From Akkermansia sp. (lineage in GTDB: Bacteria; Verrucomicrobiota; Verrucomicrobiia; Verrucomicrobiales; Akkermansiaceae): DNA of 21,444 bases. Each line of letters starts with the position of its first letter. The first letter of the stretch is position 1. The translations under genes were made by a program, and so were the position numbers. Positions 1 through 7,634 of this stretch are shown here, in pieces. The DNA lies in the NCBI GenBank assembly GCA_017555465.1, contig JAFZGH010000107.1, positions 1 to 21,444 of the forward strand. Direction: 5' to 3'. The notes beneath the pieces were generated by a model. It was not told the origin of the DNA, did no database searches, and was given only the letters and a program-made list of their open reading frames with translations.

Positions 1-24
1 GTTGGTTTGTTTCCCAATTTTCAT
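1..24 (-). CDS. Possible start of a further gene of the pilin operon (partial)
   Basis: On the minus strand an ATG at 24-22 opens a frame reading MKIGKQTN and runs off the window edge. It lies 21 bases after the stop of the preceding prepilin-like gene, a spacing like that between the two prepilin genes themselves. A short basic start would suit another prepilin leader, but too little is visible to name a product. No clear ribosome binding site precedes it. Confidence 0.3.
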
Positions 25-45
25 AATAGGTCTAGCAAAAAATGA

Positions 46-795
46 TTAACGATGGAATGAGAGGTTAGCCGAGAAAAGCGGACGCCCCAGCTTCTCCCAT
101 TTCTTCCCCTTGTATCGAGCGGGATTGGGGGGGGACATGTGGTAGAAATCCGCACGGCAGAAGAGAACACCCCCCCAGGTATCAGCCTTGCCGGCGTCAG
201 ACATATATTTCTCCGGGTTGCTGGCCTCGGTAATAACACCAGGGGCATTTACCGGCTTAAACTCACCTTCCCCCTTAAGCTTCAGCTGGGTCATTTTCAC
301 TAGGAACACTGGGCCCACGGCATCGCGGATATCATCACGGTGAATCGGATCATCCATGGGGCAGGCGATGGTCACCAATTGCATATCTTTGCCGGGCGAA
401 CTTTTACTGGCTTCCACCGCAGGGAACGTGCCATCTGCGCGGGCAGGCTTGGAAAGATCTGCCCGATAGGAGAAGATTACAATAGCCTTGCTGGGCTGTG
501 AGGTCTTACGCAGCCAGTAAAACCCTTTGTCAAAGCAGCTCTTGTACTTATTTTCATTCGATGAGGTCGCTCCCTTGCCGGCATACTCATCTGCACGCAA
601 GGTATTGATTTCCGCCCTCAGGATACCGATGATACGCTCCGATTCCTGGCGAGTCAACGCCTGACGCACTAATCCACGAGCAGGCACAAACACAGTCAGG
701 AAGATGGAAAGCATCACGCCCACCAGCGCAATGGCCAGCAGGGTTTCCATCAACGTAAAGCCTTTAAAACGGTGCAAAAAAGATTTACTCTTCAT
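46..795 (-). CDS. Prepilin-like protein with N-terminal methylation motif
   Basis: This 249-residue protein begins with a short basic leader, MKSKSFLHRFKG, followed by FTLMETLLAIALVGVML. That is the type IV prepilin/pseudopilin signature: prepilin peptidase would cut between Gly12 and Phe13, Glu lies at mature position 5, and a hydrophobic helix follows (about residues 13-36). The remainder would be a periplasmic or surface domain with no recognised fold, and it is longer than a minor pilin needs to be. The start is preceded by a purine-rich AGAGAG, and the gene lies 20 bases after the upstream prepilin-like gene, so the two are probably co-transcribed. Pilin-like proteins occur in multigene cassettes in Verrucomicrobia, which this could be. 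No assembly ATPase or prepilin peptidase is in view. Family call is secure; function is unknown. Confidence 0.85.
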   Translation of the reverse strand: MKSKSFLHRFKGFTLMETLLAIALVGVMLSIFLTVFVPARGLVRQALTRQESERIIGILRAEINTLRADEYAGKGATSSNENKYKSCFDKGFYWLRKTSQPSKAIVIFSYRADLSKPARADGTFPAVEASKSSPGKDMQLVTIACPMDDPIHRDDIRDAVGPVFLVKMTQLKLKGEGEFKPVNAPGVITEASNPEKYMSDAGKADTWGGVLFCRADFYHMSPPNPARYKGKKWEKLGRPLFSANLSFHR

Positions 796-815
796 ACTCT
801 CTCTATAGACAAAAA

Positions 816-1571
816 TTATTTCACATCCTGAAACACCTGTTCTTCTGTGCGCAACAGGCTCACATCACCACTCGGCCAAAGGCAGATACCCTTCGCACCA
901 GTCGGGCGCACCACGCGCCCTTCCCGCACCGTATCGCGCGGCACAATGCCATCCACTGCCTTACTGCCACTGCCAGGGCGGCCGTTAATAAGCACCAGAC
1001 GCTGCGGGCAGGTCAGGTTCAGCGGGTCGGCCATAGGCGCAACAAAGCGGCCTTTCTCATCAAACTCGACATAGTAAATGCGGGCGCGCCCCCGGCGGGC
1101 GATGGAAGTCACCCCCTGCCCTATCATGGAGCCCACAGCGCCATCCTCGCGCGGCAGCGGTTTGCTGTACGTGGGGCAGAAATACACGCCCGGTGGCAGC
1201 AAAACGCCGGATGAAGTGGATTTCCATTTGCCATCCTGGGCCACATCAGTGCCATCAAAACGGCCTTTACCGTCGCCTTTTTCAAATCGCTGCACCAGCA
1301 GGTAGCGCAGGTGAATTGACTCCGAAGATGTATCCTTCGGGTCTGCCACAATCACCAGGCGGGTGTAGGTATCATTCCCCTGAGCAGTAGCCCGCGCCTC
1401 CATCACCATTGACTCCAGCAACTCCACGCCGGATTCGATACCACGCCCCTTGCCGGCATCTCTGAGCACACCGGCAGCCATAGTCATCACCACACCGAGA
1501 ATGGCTATCACCACCAGGAGTTCCACTAATGTGAACCCCCTATCTAACTTCTGGAAAATCTTTTTCGTATT
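816..1571 (-). CDS. Prepilin-like protein (pseudopilin type)
   Basis: From the ATG at 1571 this is a 251-residue protein starting MNTKKIFQKLDRG followed by FTLVELLVVIAILGVVM, a textbook prepilin cleavage/methylation motif. Cleavage would fall after Gly13, with Glu at mature position 5 and a hydrophobic helix over about residues 14-33. The frame stays open upstream to a TTG at 1634 and another ATG at 1610, but those starts would bury the leader behind 12-21 extra residues, and a promoter-like pair overlaps them, so 1571 is preferred. The C-terminal domain is rich in Gly and Arg and has no recognised motif. It is the first visible gene of the minus-strand pilin operon. It resembles GspH/FimT-type minor pseudopilins in general layout only. 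Confidence 0.85.
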   Translation of the reverse strand, partial: NTKKIFQKLDRGFTLVELLVVIAILGVVMTMAAGVLRDAGKGRGIESGVELLESMVMEARATAQGNDTYTRLVIVADPKDTSSESIHLRYLLVQRFEKGDGKGRFDGTDVAQDGKWKSTSSGVLLPPGVYFCPTYSKPLPREDGAVGSMIGQGVTSIARRGRARIYYVEFDEKGRFVAPMADPLNLTCPQRLVLINGRPGSGSKAVDGIVPRDTVREGRVVRPTGAKGICLWPSGDVSLLRTEEQVFQDVK

Positions 1572-1605
1572 CATTGCTGCTGCAGCACACAAATTTCTGG
1601 CACTA

Positions 1606-1634
1606 TACATAGCAGTTTTTCTCAGCTTCTTCAA
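1606..1634 (-). promoter_or_regulatory. Possible promoter of the prepilin operon
   Basis: On the minus strand TTGAAG (1634-1629) is followed after 17 bases by TATGTA (1611-1606), about 34 bases upstream of the preferred start of the prepilin gene. The spacing is ideal for the housekeeping sigma factor, but the hexamers are only moderately close to consensus. Confidence 0.35.
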
Positions 1635-1722
1635 TCTTTTTTTACCGATGTCAGGCTTTTATGTCTGCTTTTTCGTTTTAGGGTTGACCTTTTGCAGGAA
1701 ATGAAGTACATGTGCCTTTCCC

Positions 1723-2553
1723 ATGACCATCCTGCAATCTCTCATCCTTGGCCTGGTAGAAGGGCTGACCGAATACCTTCCTGTGAGCTCCACCGGGCAT
1801 CTCATCATCGCGCAGTATCTACTGGGGATGGAGGAATCCGCCGCTCTGAATGCCTATTCGGTCTGCATCCAGGTGGGTGCGATTCTGGCAGTAATCAACC
1901 TGTATTTTTCCCGTATCCGCCAGATGTGGGCAGGATTATGCGGAAAGAACCCGACTGGGCGCCGTCTCATATGCAATCTACTGCTGGGATTCCTCCCCGC
2001 CATGGTCATCGGTTTCTTTCTTGCAGGCCCCATCAAAGACTATTTATTTAATGCCAAAACCGTACTCATCTCCTGGGCAGTCGGCGGCATCGTCATTCTC
2101 CTCTTTGTCCGTTACAAGATGAAACGCGGCAAAGGCCGCTGCCATAACGGCACTGCGCTTGAGGACATGAGCTGGAAAGCAGCCCTGACCGTCGGGTTCA
2201 TGCAGTGCATTGCCATGTGCCCCGGCACCAGTCGCAGTCTCATGACTATGCTGGGTGGGCTTGTTGCGGGCCTGAGCATGGCAGCCGCTGTTGAGTTCAG
2301 CTTTCTGCTGGGACTCATCACCCTGGGGGCAGCCACTGTCTACGATTTCATGAAATATGGGGACAGCATGGTTACCGAACTGGGATGGGGCCCCATGCTG
2401 GCTGGCACTGTCATGTCCTGGATAAGCGCCATTATTGCAGTCAAATGGATGGTAAAATACCTGCAGCAACACGGTCTTTCCATTTTCGGCTGGTATCGTA
2501 TCGGCGCGGCGCTTGTTATGCTGATACTCATTCTCAACGGTCTGCAGGCATAA
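1723..2553 (+). CDS. uppP: Undecaprenyl-diphosphatase UppP/BacA
   Basis: This 276-residue polytopic membrane protein removes a phosphate from undecaprenyl diphosphate, recycling the lipid carrier for peptidoglycan and other envelope polymers; in other bacteria it also confers bacitracin tolerance. The first family motif, EGLTEYLPVSSTGH, spans residues 13-26 with both glutamates, the Ser pair and the His present. The second, PGTSRS, is at 167-172 with the essential Arg171. In the second motif, the residues after SRS read LMTMLGG rather than the more familiar GATISGG. Hydrophobic segments run along the whole length and the size is normal. It starts a plus-strand group followed after 70 bases by lepB. 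TTGACC at 1684 could be a -35 element, but the matching -10 is poor. Confidence 0.95.
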   Translation: MTILQSLILGLVEGLTEYLPVSSTGHLIIAQYLLGMEESAALNAYSVCIQVGAILAVINLYFSRIRQMWAGLCGKNPTGRRLICNLLLGFLPAMVIGFFLAGPIKDYLFNAKTVLISWAVGGIVILLFVRYKMKRGKGRCHNGTALEDMSWKAALTVGFMQCIAMCPGTSRSLMTMLGGLVAGLSMAAAVEFSFLLGLITLGAATVYDFMKYGDSMVTELGWGPMLAGTVMSWISAIIAVKWMVKYLQQHGLSIFGWYRIGAALVMLILILNGLQA

Positions 2554-2577
2554 TAACCGGCGTTACGCATTTTCTGC

Positions 2578-2606
2578 TTTTCATTCTGCATGCAGGCATG
2601 TAGAAT
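2578..2606 (+). promoter_or_regulatory. Possible promoter ahead of lepB
   Basis: TTTTCA (2578-2583), a 17-base spacer and TAGAAT (2601-2606) lie in the 70-base gap between uppP and lepB, ending 17 bases before the lepB start. The -10 is good and the -35 weak. It could add transcription to read-through from uppP. Confidence 0.3.
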
Positions 2607-2623
2607 AATGGCTCAGAAAGAAC

Positions 2624-3853
2624 ATGAAACATCTTCGGTTATTCCTCAACTGGCTTCTGGACAACGTACTCGCCTGGTTCACCCCGCAGTGGCGCCGCCA
2701 GGGGCGGGAAATGTCCACTGCGCTGAAACGCTATGTCGATTATCACCGGCATCAACTGGATTCAGAAGCCATAACCGCCTGCAACACCCTCCGGCAGGAA
2801 CTTGAATCAGCCTTGCTGAATTGGGACAAAGAAGAGGCAACCCGCATCACTCAACAGGCGGGGCTCAAAGGAGAAGCTCTACCAGGATTCAAACGCGGGG
2901 CCGTGGTGGAAATGGTGGAGTCCTTTTTCGTCATCATGGTCATTTTCCTGGGGCTGCGCACATACTATCTGCAGCCGTTCCGCATTCCGACCGGCTCCAT
3001 GCAACCCAGCCTCAACGGCATCATCGTGCATCCTGTTGATGAAGTGCCGGGCTTTGCCCAACGCACCTGGGACATGCTGACCCTGGGTAGTGCCTATGTA
3101 GAAGCCACGGCAGACACCAGTAAAACCCTGGTAAATATTGAGGACCACCCCAAATACTTGCTTTTCACCGAAACAACCCTCAGTTTCAGTGATGGCAGCA
3201 AAGTCAACATCCCTTCCGCTAAAGGCGCGGTCATCCAATATCTGAAGGACCAGGGCAAGCTGACCGAAACACTCTTTGGCATCAAGCTGGGCAGCTACCG
3301 CCCCGGTGAAACCATCATACGCGCCAGGGTGGATGCCGGTGATATGATTCTGGTAAACCGCGTTGCCTATCATTTCCGCAAACCGGAACGAGGCGAAACA
3401 TTTGTTTTCGACACCCGCGGCATCAACACCTCCATGCAGCCCCCATCAGCCTTGCGCATGAGCGACCAGCTGGCAGGCACACATTACATCAAGCGCCTGT
3501 GCGGTCTGCCTGGTGATACCCTGCAGATAAAAACGCCCTACCTGCACGTAAACGGAGAACCCGCCAGAGAAAGCACGATTGCCCAGGTGGCAGCAGGTCT
3601 CCCGCCCTACAACCCGGAAGGCTACCAGGAACTCTCACACAGAACTCAGCCTCTGGCCTATATGACCGACCTGGCCCCCGTGCAGCTGCAGAACACCACA
3701 AACCCGGCCATGCGTGAATACGCAGCCCTGGGAGACAACACTACCAACTCCCTCGATTCCCGTTACTGGGGGCCCGTGCACCAATACAACATCATCGGCC
3801 CTGCATGCTTCACCCTGTGGCCCTTTACCACCCACTGGGGCAACATCAGATAA
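2624..3853 (+). CDS. lepB: Signal peptidase I (S26 family), with Arg at the catalytic Lys position
   Basis: This 409-residue leader peptidase would cut signal peptides from exported proteins on the outer face of the inner membrane. A cytoplasmic N-terminal part of about 95 residues leads into one transmembrane helix (about 96-115). It is followed directly by the nucleophile box IPTGSMQP with Ser125, then by an insertion of about 110 residues. The box GDMILVNRVAY comes at 239-249, YIKRLCGLPGD at 288-298 and GDNTTNSLDSRYWG at 370-383. The family features are all present except one: the general-base Lys (Lys145 in the E. coli enzyme, in VEKFAY) aligns with Arg246. It is longer than the E. coli enzyme because of the insertion and head. 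The family call is secure; whether catalysis uses the Arg or another residue is open. Confidence 0.93.
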   Translation: MKHLRLFLNWLLDNVLAWFTPQWRRQGREMSTALKRYVDYHRHQLDSEAITACNTLRQELESALLNWDKEEATRITQQAGLKGEALPGFKRGAVVEMVESFFVIMVIFLGLRTYYLQPFRIPTGSMQPSLNGIIVHPVDEVPGFAQRTWDMLTLGSAYVEATADTSKTLVNIEDHPKYLLFTETTLSFSDGSKVNIPSAKGAVIQYLKDQGKLTETLFGIKLGSYRPGETIIRARVDAGDMILVNRVAYHFRKPERGETFVFDTRGINTSMQPPSALRMSDQLAGTHYIKRLCGLPGDTLQIKTPYLHVNGEPARESTIAQVAAGLPPYNPEGYQELSHRTQPLAYMTDLAPVQLQNTTNPAMREYAALGDNTTNSLDSRYWGPVHQYNIIGPACFTLWPFTTHWGNIR

Positions 3854-3886
3854 GACTTTTCAACTCTCACCCTATCTCTCCACACT

Positions 3887-4774
3887 ATGACCGACGCTGA
3901 CACCATCACCAAAAATGCCAGATCTAACCTGGCCTTCACCCTCATGGATCTGCCGGAGGAACGCCGCCAGAACATGGCACGGCTCTATGCCTTCTGCCGC
4001 ATAGTCGATGATATTGTGGACGAACCCGGCATGACCAGCGAAGAACGCCATGCCGCTCTCGACCGCTGGGCGGCACTCATCACCAGCCAGACTCCCCCGC
4101 AGCCCGGTATTGAAGAAGAAGTGTACAAACTCATGCAGGAGCTGCAGCTCGACCCGGCGCCTCTTATGGAACTTCTGACAGGCTGCCGCGGGGATATTAC
4201 CCACACCCAACCAGCCAACCGCGAAGAGTTACTGCAGTATGCCTACCGTGTGGCAGCCTGCGTAGGCATTTCCAGCGCAGCCGTCATGGGCGCCAGCCCG
4301 GCAGCCAGAGACTATGCTGTTGCCCTTGGATACGCCTTGCAACTGGTCAACATTCTGCGAGACGTGGCAGAGGACTGCCACAAACACAATCGCATCTACC
4401 TGCCAGCAGATGATATGGCACTCTTCGGCGTCACGGTAGATGATATCTGCAACCAGCGGTACAATTACCGCATGCGCCAGCTTCTGGCCTACGAAGCTGC
4501 ACTGGCTGAAAAGTTTTTCTGCGAAGCAGAGGAGTATTACCAGAAGCTGAGCGTGGAAGACCGCAACTGCCTCATTCCGGCACAGGCCATGAGCCTCATT
4601 TACAGCACCATCCTGCAGAAGATGAAGGATGACGAATACCGGGTCTTTGAGCGCCGATACAGTGTCAACAACTTCCGCAAACTCTGGTTCCTGCTGAGGG
4701 CCAAAGTCGGCTCATTCGAGTTTCCGGGGCTTGCAGAATGGAGTTCTCTCTATAATGAAAAAAAGCAGTCCTGA
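3887..4774 (+). CDS. Squalene/phytoene synthase-family prenyl condensing enzyme
   Basis: This 295-residue protein belongs to the head-to-head prenyl condensing enzymes that join two farnesyl or geranylgeranyl diphosphates into squalene, presqualene diphosphate or phytoene. The first Asp-rich magnesium-binding motif, DDIVDE, is at 41-46 within LYAFCRIVDDIVDE. The second, NILRDVAED, is at 155-163. RVAACVG (121-127) and NRIYLP (168-173) also match the family. Length is normal. Sequence alone does not decide between hopanoid-type (HpnC/HpnD) and carotenoid-type (CrtB) use, and no desaturase, cyclase or second synthase is in the window. It lies 33 bases after lepB and probably ends that operon. 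The last four codons and stop lie inside the terminator hairpin. Confidence 0.88.
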   Translation: MTDADTITKNARSNLAFTLMDLPEERRQNMARLYAFCRIVDDIVDEPGMTSEERHAALDRWAALITSQTPPQPGIEEEVYKLMQELQLDPAPLMELLTGCRGDITHTQPANREELLQYAYRVAACVGISSAAVMGASPAARDYAVALGYALQLVNILRDVAEDCHKHNRIYLPADDMALFGVTVDDICNQRYNYRMRQLLAYEAALAEKFFCEAEEYYQKLSVEDRNCLIPAQAMSLIYSTILQKMKDDEYRVFERRYSVNNFRKLWFLLRAKVGSFEFPGLAEWSSLYNEKKQS

Positions 4775-4787
4775 AGACTGCTTTTTT
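4759..4787 (+). terminator. Rho-independent terminator containing the stop codon
   Basis: GCAGTC (4765-4770) pairs with GACTGC (4776-4781) around a 5-base loop, extended by six A-T pairs (4759-4764 with 4782-4787); the six T's double as the U-tract. The TGA stop of the prenyl synthase gene is in the loop. The flanking A-run and T-run could make it work in both directions. Confidence 0.85.
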
Positions 4788-4788
4788 C

Positions 4789-4817
4789 TTGCATTCCTAA
4801 CTACGCAAAGCTAGAAT
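4789..4817 (+). promoter_or_regulatory. Promoter of the STAS/DUF2851 pair
   Basis: TTGCAT (4789-4794), a 17-base spacer and TAGAAT (4812-4817) form a good housekeeping-type promoter directly after the terminator. The start codon is only 14 bases beyond the -10, so the mRNA leader would be about 8 bases, too short for a normal ribosome binding site. Confidence 0.6.
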
Positions 4818-4831
4818 GCAGACAGTACGTT

Positions 4832-5383
4832 ATGACCGACGCCTCCCTTATCTACCACGAGTTTGATGATTGTCTCTGGATTCGTTGCACCAGCCGCGGA
4901 AGCTTTGTCAACAGCCCCACTCTGAAAACCCTTTCAGAAAAATACATAGCCCGCGGCGGTCGTACCATCGTGGTTGATATGGAGATTTGCCCCGGTGTCG
5001 ATTCCACCTTCATGGGAACCATGGCCGGGCTTGCGCGCAAGATGATGACCAGCGGAGGAGTGCTGCAGATTGCCACCCCCACCCAGAGAACCCGTGCGGC
5101 CATGGAAAGCCTGGGGCTTGATATGCTGGTAGACATAGACCCGGCAGATGCCCCCTGGCAGGAAAACATCGGAGAACGCCGCACCCAGCTTTCCCAGGAT
5201 GCCTCCAAGGAAGCGCCCGCAGACACCATGAATGAGCTGGAGCGTACCCGCCACGTACTGGACGCGCACAATACTCTGCGCACTATGAATCATAAGAACA
5301 ATGAGACATTCGGCTACGTGTGCGAGACCCTGGAAGAAGACCTGATGCGCCACGAAGCTGAATTATCAGCCGACAAGGAATAA
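4832..5383 (+). CDS. STAS-domain protein, anti-sigma factor antagonist type
   Basis: This 183-residue protein has a STAS domain over about residues 5-110. The strand-loop-helix VVDMEICPGVDSTFMG (47-62) carries Ser58 in the DST position, which partner kinases phosphorylate in SpoIIAA and RsbV-type proteins. Such proteins bind an anti-sigma factor or act in a partner-switching relay. No RsbW-type kinase, PP2C phosphatase or alternative sigma factor is visible nearby, so the partner must be elsewhere. About 70 residues after the domain are hydrophilic and probably helical, ending in an acidic stretch, which is longer than a minimal STAS protein. Its TAA overlaps the ATG of the DUF2851 gene by one base, so the two are probably translationally coupled. 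Confidence 0.8.
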   Translation: MTDASLIYHEFDDCLWIRCTSRGSFVNSPTLKTLSEKYIARGGRTIVVDMEICPGVDSTFMGTMAGLARKMMTSGGVLQIATPTQRTRAAMESLGLDMLVDIDPADAPWQENIGERRTQLSQDASKEAPADTMNELERTRHVLDAHNTLRTMNHKNNETFGYVCETLEEDLMRHEAELSADKE

Positions 5384-6741
5384 TGCCTGCAGCACAAGAA
5401 CAGCTGGCGAGTCAATACCAGGAGCTACTCGAAGCGATATACCAGGGCTGCGCAGAGCAGACGGCCTGTCCTCCGCCCCCTGAAATGCAGGTACAAAGCT
5501 GGTGGAATGCCGGTGTGTTTCCTTGCTCGGGCACCACATTGCGGCACGGAGATGTGCATATTCTGGAGCGGGGACGCTGGAACCGCAGCACAGGCCCGGA
5601 TTTCACCCATGCAGAAATTGAACTGAATGGCACCCGGATGAGAGGGTGTATTGAAATAGACCCCAGGGCACAGGACTGGGAGGCACATGGCCATGGAGCT
5701 AACCCGGCCTTTGATTCCGTCATTCTGCACGTGATACTGACACCACCTCCGGCAGGATGGTATACCCGCAACAGCCAGCACAAAGATATTCCCATTCTCT
5801 ACCTTCCTCCGGAATGCTGGCAGAATCCCTCCATTCACAACTGCAGCGCTGCATCTTTTCCCCGCTGCCGGCGCCCGCTTGCAGCCATGCCGGCAACCTC
5901 CATCACCCGATTACTGCAGGCAGCTGCTGCCTATCGGCAGGAAATCAAAAGAACGCGATTTAATCGAAGAGTGCAGACTGCTGGTGAAACCCAGGCGTGG
6001 TACGAAGCCTGGGCCACCACCCTGGGTTACCATGCCAATAAGGAAGCCATGCTGACGCTTGCCATGCGCGCGCCCATCAGGCAATTAGGCCAGTACGCAG
6101 AATCCATATTACTCGGAACCGCAGGTTTTCTTGTACCAGTACTCCCGGACAAAACAAGCGAGGAAGCCAGGCAATACCACCGCAAGGTATGGGATTCATG
6201 GTGGATGCGGCAAGAGCAGTTCACCCTGTCAGCAGAGCGGCAGATAGCCTGGAATCAGACGCCTTCACGCCCGCTCAACCACCCCCAGCGGCGCATAGCC
6301 GCGCTGGCGGCCAGCGTAACCGCCTGGAAGAGCATTCAGCCGCTTCTCAAAGCTGATACAGCTGCCTCATTAGCAAAGCTGCTCACGGGGCTCACACACC
6401 CGTTCTGGAGCACGCACTACACCCTGACCGCAGCCCCTATGAAAACGAAAGTCGCCCTCATCGGCCAGCAACGGATTGATGATTTCCTCATCAACCACGT
6501 ACTCCCCTATGACAAAAGCCCCCGGTCGTGGGATATTTATCTCTCCATGAAAGCGCGCACAATGCCCGGCAACATAAAACGCACCGCAGAACTTCTCTTC
6601 GGCTCGCGTAACGATATGGAGGAGACTCTGAAGCATGCGTACGCCCACCAGGCGCTCATGCAGATAGAAGCCGACTTCTGCGACTCGAATATCTGCATGG
6701 ATTGCGCCTTCCCCGCCCAACTGAGCGAGTGGTCTCACTAA
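5383..6741 (+). CDS. DUF2851 family protein, function unknown
   Basis: This 452-residue protein matches my recollection of the DUF2851 family, which has no established function. The family core is seen at about residues 35-120: VQSWWNAGVFP, then GDVHILERGRWNRSTGPDF, an acidic-rich CIEIDPRAQDWEAHGHG, and FDSVILHVIL. The EIxxxxxDWxxHGH pattern has acidic and His residues that could bind a metal, which is inference only. The C-terminus has a Cys cluster at 433, 438 and 441, another possible metal site. No signal peptide or membrane helix is apparent, so it is probably cytoplasmic. The start codon is in the TAATG overlap with the STAS gene. Its TAA directly abuts the stop codon of convergent folD with no bases between. 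Confidence 0.8.
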   Translation: MPAAQEQLASQYQELLEAIYQGCAEQTACPPPPEMQVQSWWNAGVFPCSGTTLRHGDVHILERGRWNRSTGPDFTHAEIELNGTRMRGCIEIDPRAQDWEAHGHGANPAFDSVILHVILTPPPAGWYTRNSQHKDIPILYLPPECWQNPSIHNCSAASFPRCRRPLAAMPATSITRLLQAAAAYRQEIKRTRFNRRVQTAGETQAWYEAWATTLGYHANKEAMLTLAMRAPIRQLGQYAESILLGTAGFLVPVLPDKTSEEARQYHRKVWDSWWMRQEQFTLSAERQIAWNQTPSRPLNHPQRRIAALAASVTAWKSIQPLLKADTAASLAKLLTGLTHPFWSTHYTLTAAPMKTKVALIGQQRIDDFLINHVLPYDKSPRSWDIYLSMKARTMPGNIKRTAELLFGSRNDMEETLKHAYAHQALMQIEADFCDSNICMDCAFPAQLSEWSH

Positions 6742-7629
6742 TCAGCCTACAAGCTGACGGCAGGCCTTCACTGTATTGGCCATCAGCATAGCGATGGTCA
6801 TCGGGCCCACACCACCAGGAACCGGGGTGATATATGAACACTTGTCCTTCACCGCGTCGAACGCCACATCGCCCACAATCCGGTATCCGCGGGGACGCGA
6901 AGCATCTTCTATGCGGTTAATCCCGACATCGAGCACCACTGCCCCCTCCTTCACGTAGTCGGCAGTCACCATTTCAGGGCGTCCCACTGCAGCCACAATA
7001 ATATCAGCAGAACGACACAGTTCCGGCAGATTTTTCGTACGGGAATGAGCAACCGTCACCGTTGCATTGGCATTCTTCGCCATCAGCAGATGAGCCATCG
7101 GCTTGCCCACAATCATGCTGCGGCCAATCACCACGGCATGCTTGCCCGCGGTTTCAACACCATAAGCCTTCAGCAGTTCCATGCAGCCCAACGGCGTGCA
7201 GGGCACAAAGCCCGCAGCATCTTCCAGCACCAGTTTTGCCACATTGACCGGATGAAAGCCATCGACATCCTTTCGCGGGTCGATGTTGAGAATGACCGCC
7301 TCCTCATCAATATGGCGCGGAGGCGGGCTCTGCACCAGAATGCCATGAATTCGGTCATCTGCATTCAGCTGGTGAATCAGCTTTACGAGTTCCTCCTGGC
7401 TTGTCTCGGCAGGCAGTTCCCATTTCTGAGAATAAATACCAAGCTCTGCACAAGCCTTCACCTTGGAACCGACATACACCTGAGAAGCCGGATCATCACC
7501 AACCAGAACCACAGCCAGCCCCGGAACATGCCCGCGGGATTTAAGCTCTGCAATTTCCTCCTTCAGGCGCTCGCGCACACTGCCGGCCACTTGTTTGCCA
7601 TCAATAAGAACAAAGTCCATTTTCTGCAT
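6742..7629 (-). CDS. folD: Bifunctional methylenetetrahydrofolate dehydrogenase/cyclohydrolase
   Basis: FolD interconverts 5,10-methylene-, methenyl- and 10-formyl-tetrahydrofolate in the cytoplasm using NADP, supplying one-carbon units for purines and formyl-Met-tRNA. At 295 residues it has normal length. YVGSKVKAC (52-60) carries the catalytic Tyr52 and Lys56. KDVDGFHP (120-127), [11 protein letters not shown] (143-153), the nucleotide-binding GRSMIVGKP (169-177) and [10 protein letters not shown] (269-278) are all intact. The motif usually read as VQLPLP is VQSPPP here. A second ATG at 7620 lies about 9 bases after a purine-rich AGAAAG and may be the true start, giving 292 residues. It is the last gene of the minus-strand secretin group, 5 bases after the acyltransferase stop. 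Confidence 0.96.
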   Translation of the reverse strand: MQKMDFVLIDGKQVAGSVRERLKEEIAELKSRGHVPGLAVVLVGDDPASQVYVGSKVKACAELGIYSQKWELPAETSQEELVKLIHQLNADDRIHGILVQSPPPRHIDEEAVILNIDPRKDVDGFHPVNVAKLVLEDAAGFVPCTPLGCMELLKAYGVETAGKHAVVIGRSMIVGKPMAHLLMAKNANATVTVAHSRTKNLPELCRSADIIVAAVGRPEMVTADYVKEGAVVLDVGINRIEDASRPRGYRIVGDVAFDAVKDKCSYITPVPGGVGPMTIAMLMANTVKACRQLVG

Positions 7630-7634
7630 CTTTC

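Noticed and set aside
1684..1712. TTGACC with TACATG as a uppP promoter
   Set aside because: The -10 matches consensus at only three positions and lacks the final T, so I did not list it as a feature.
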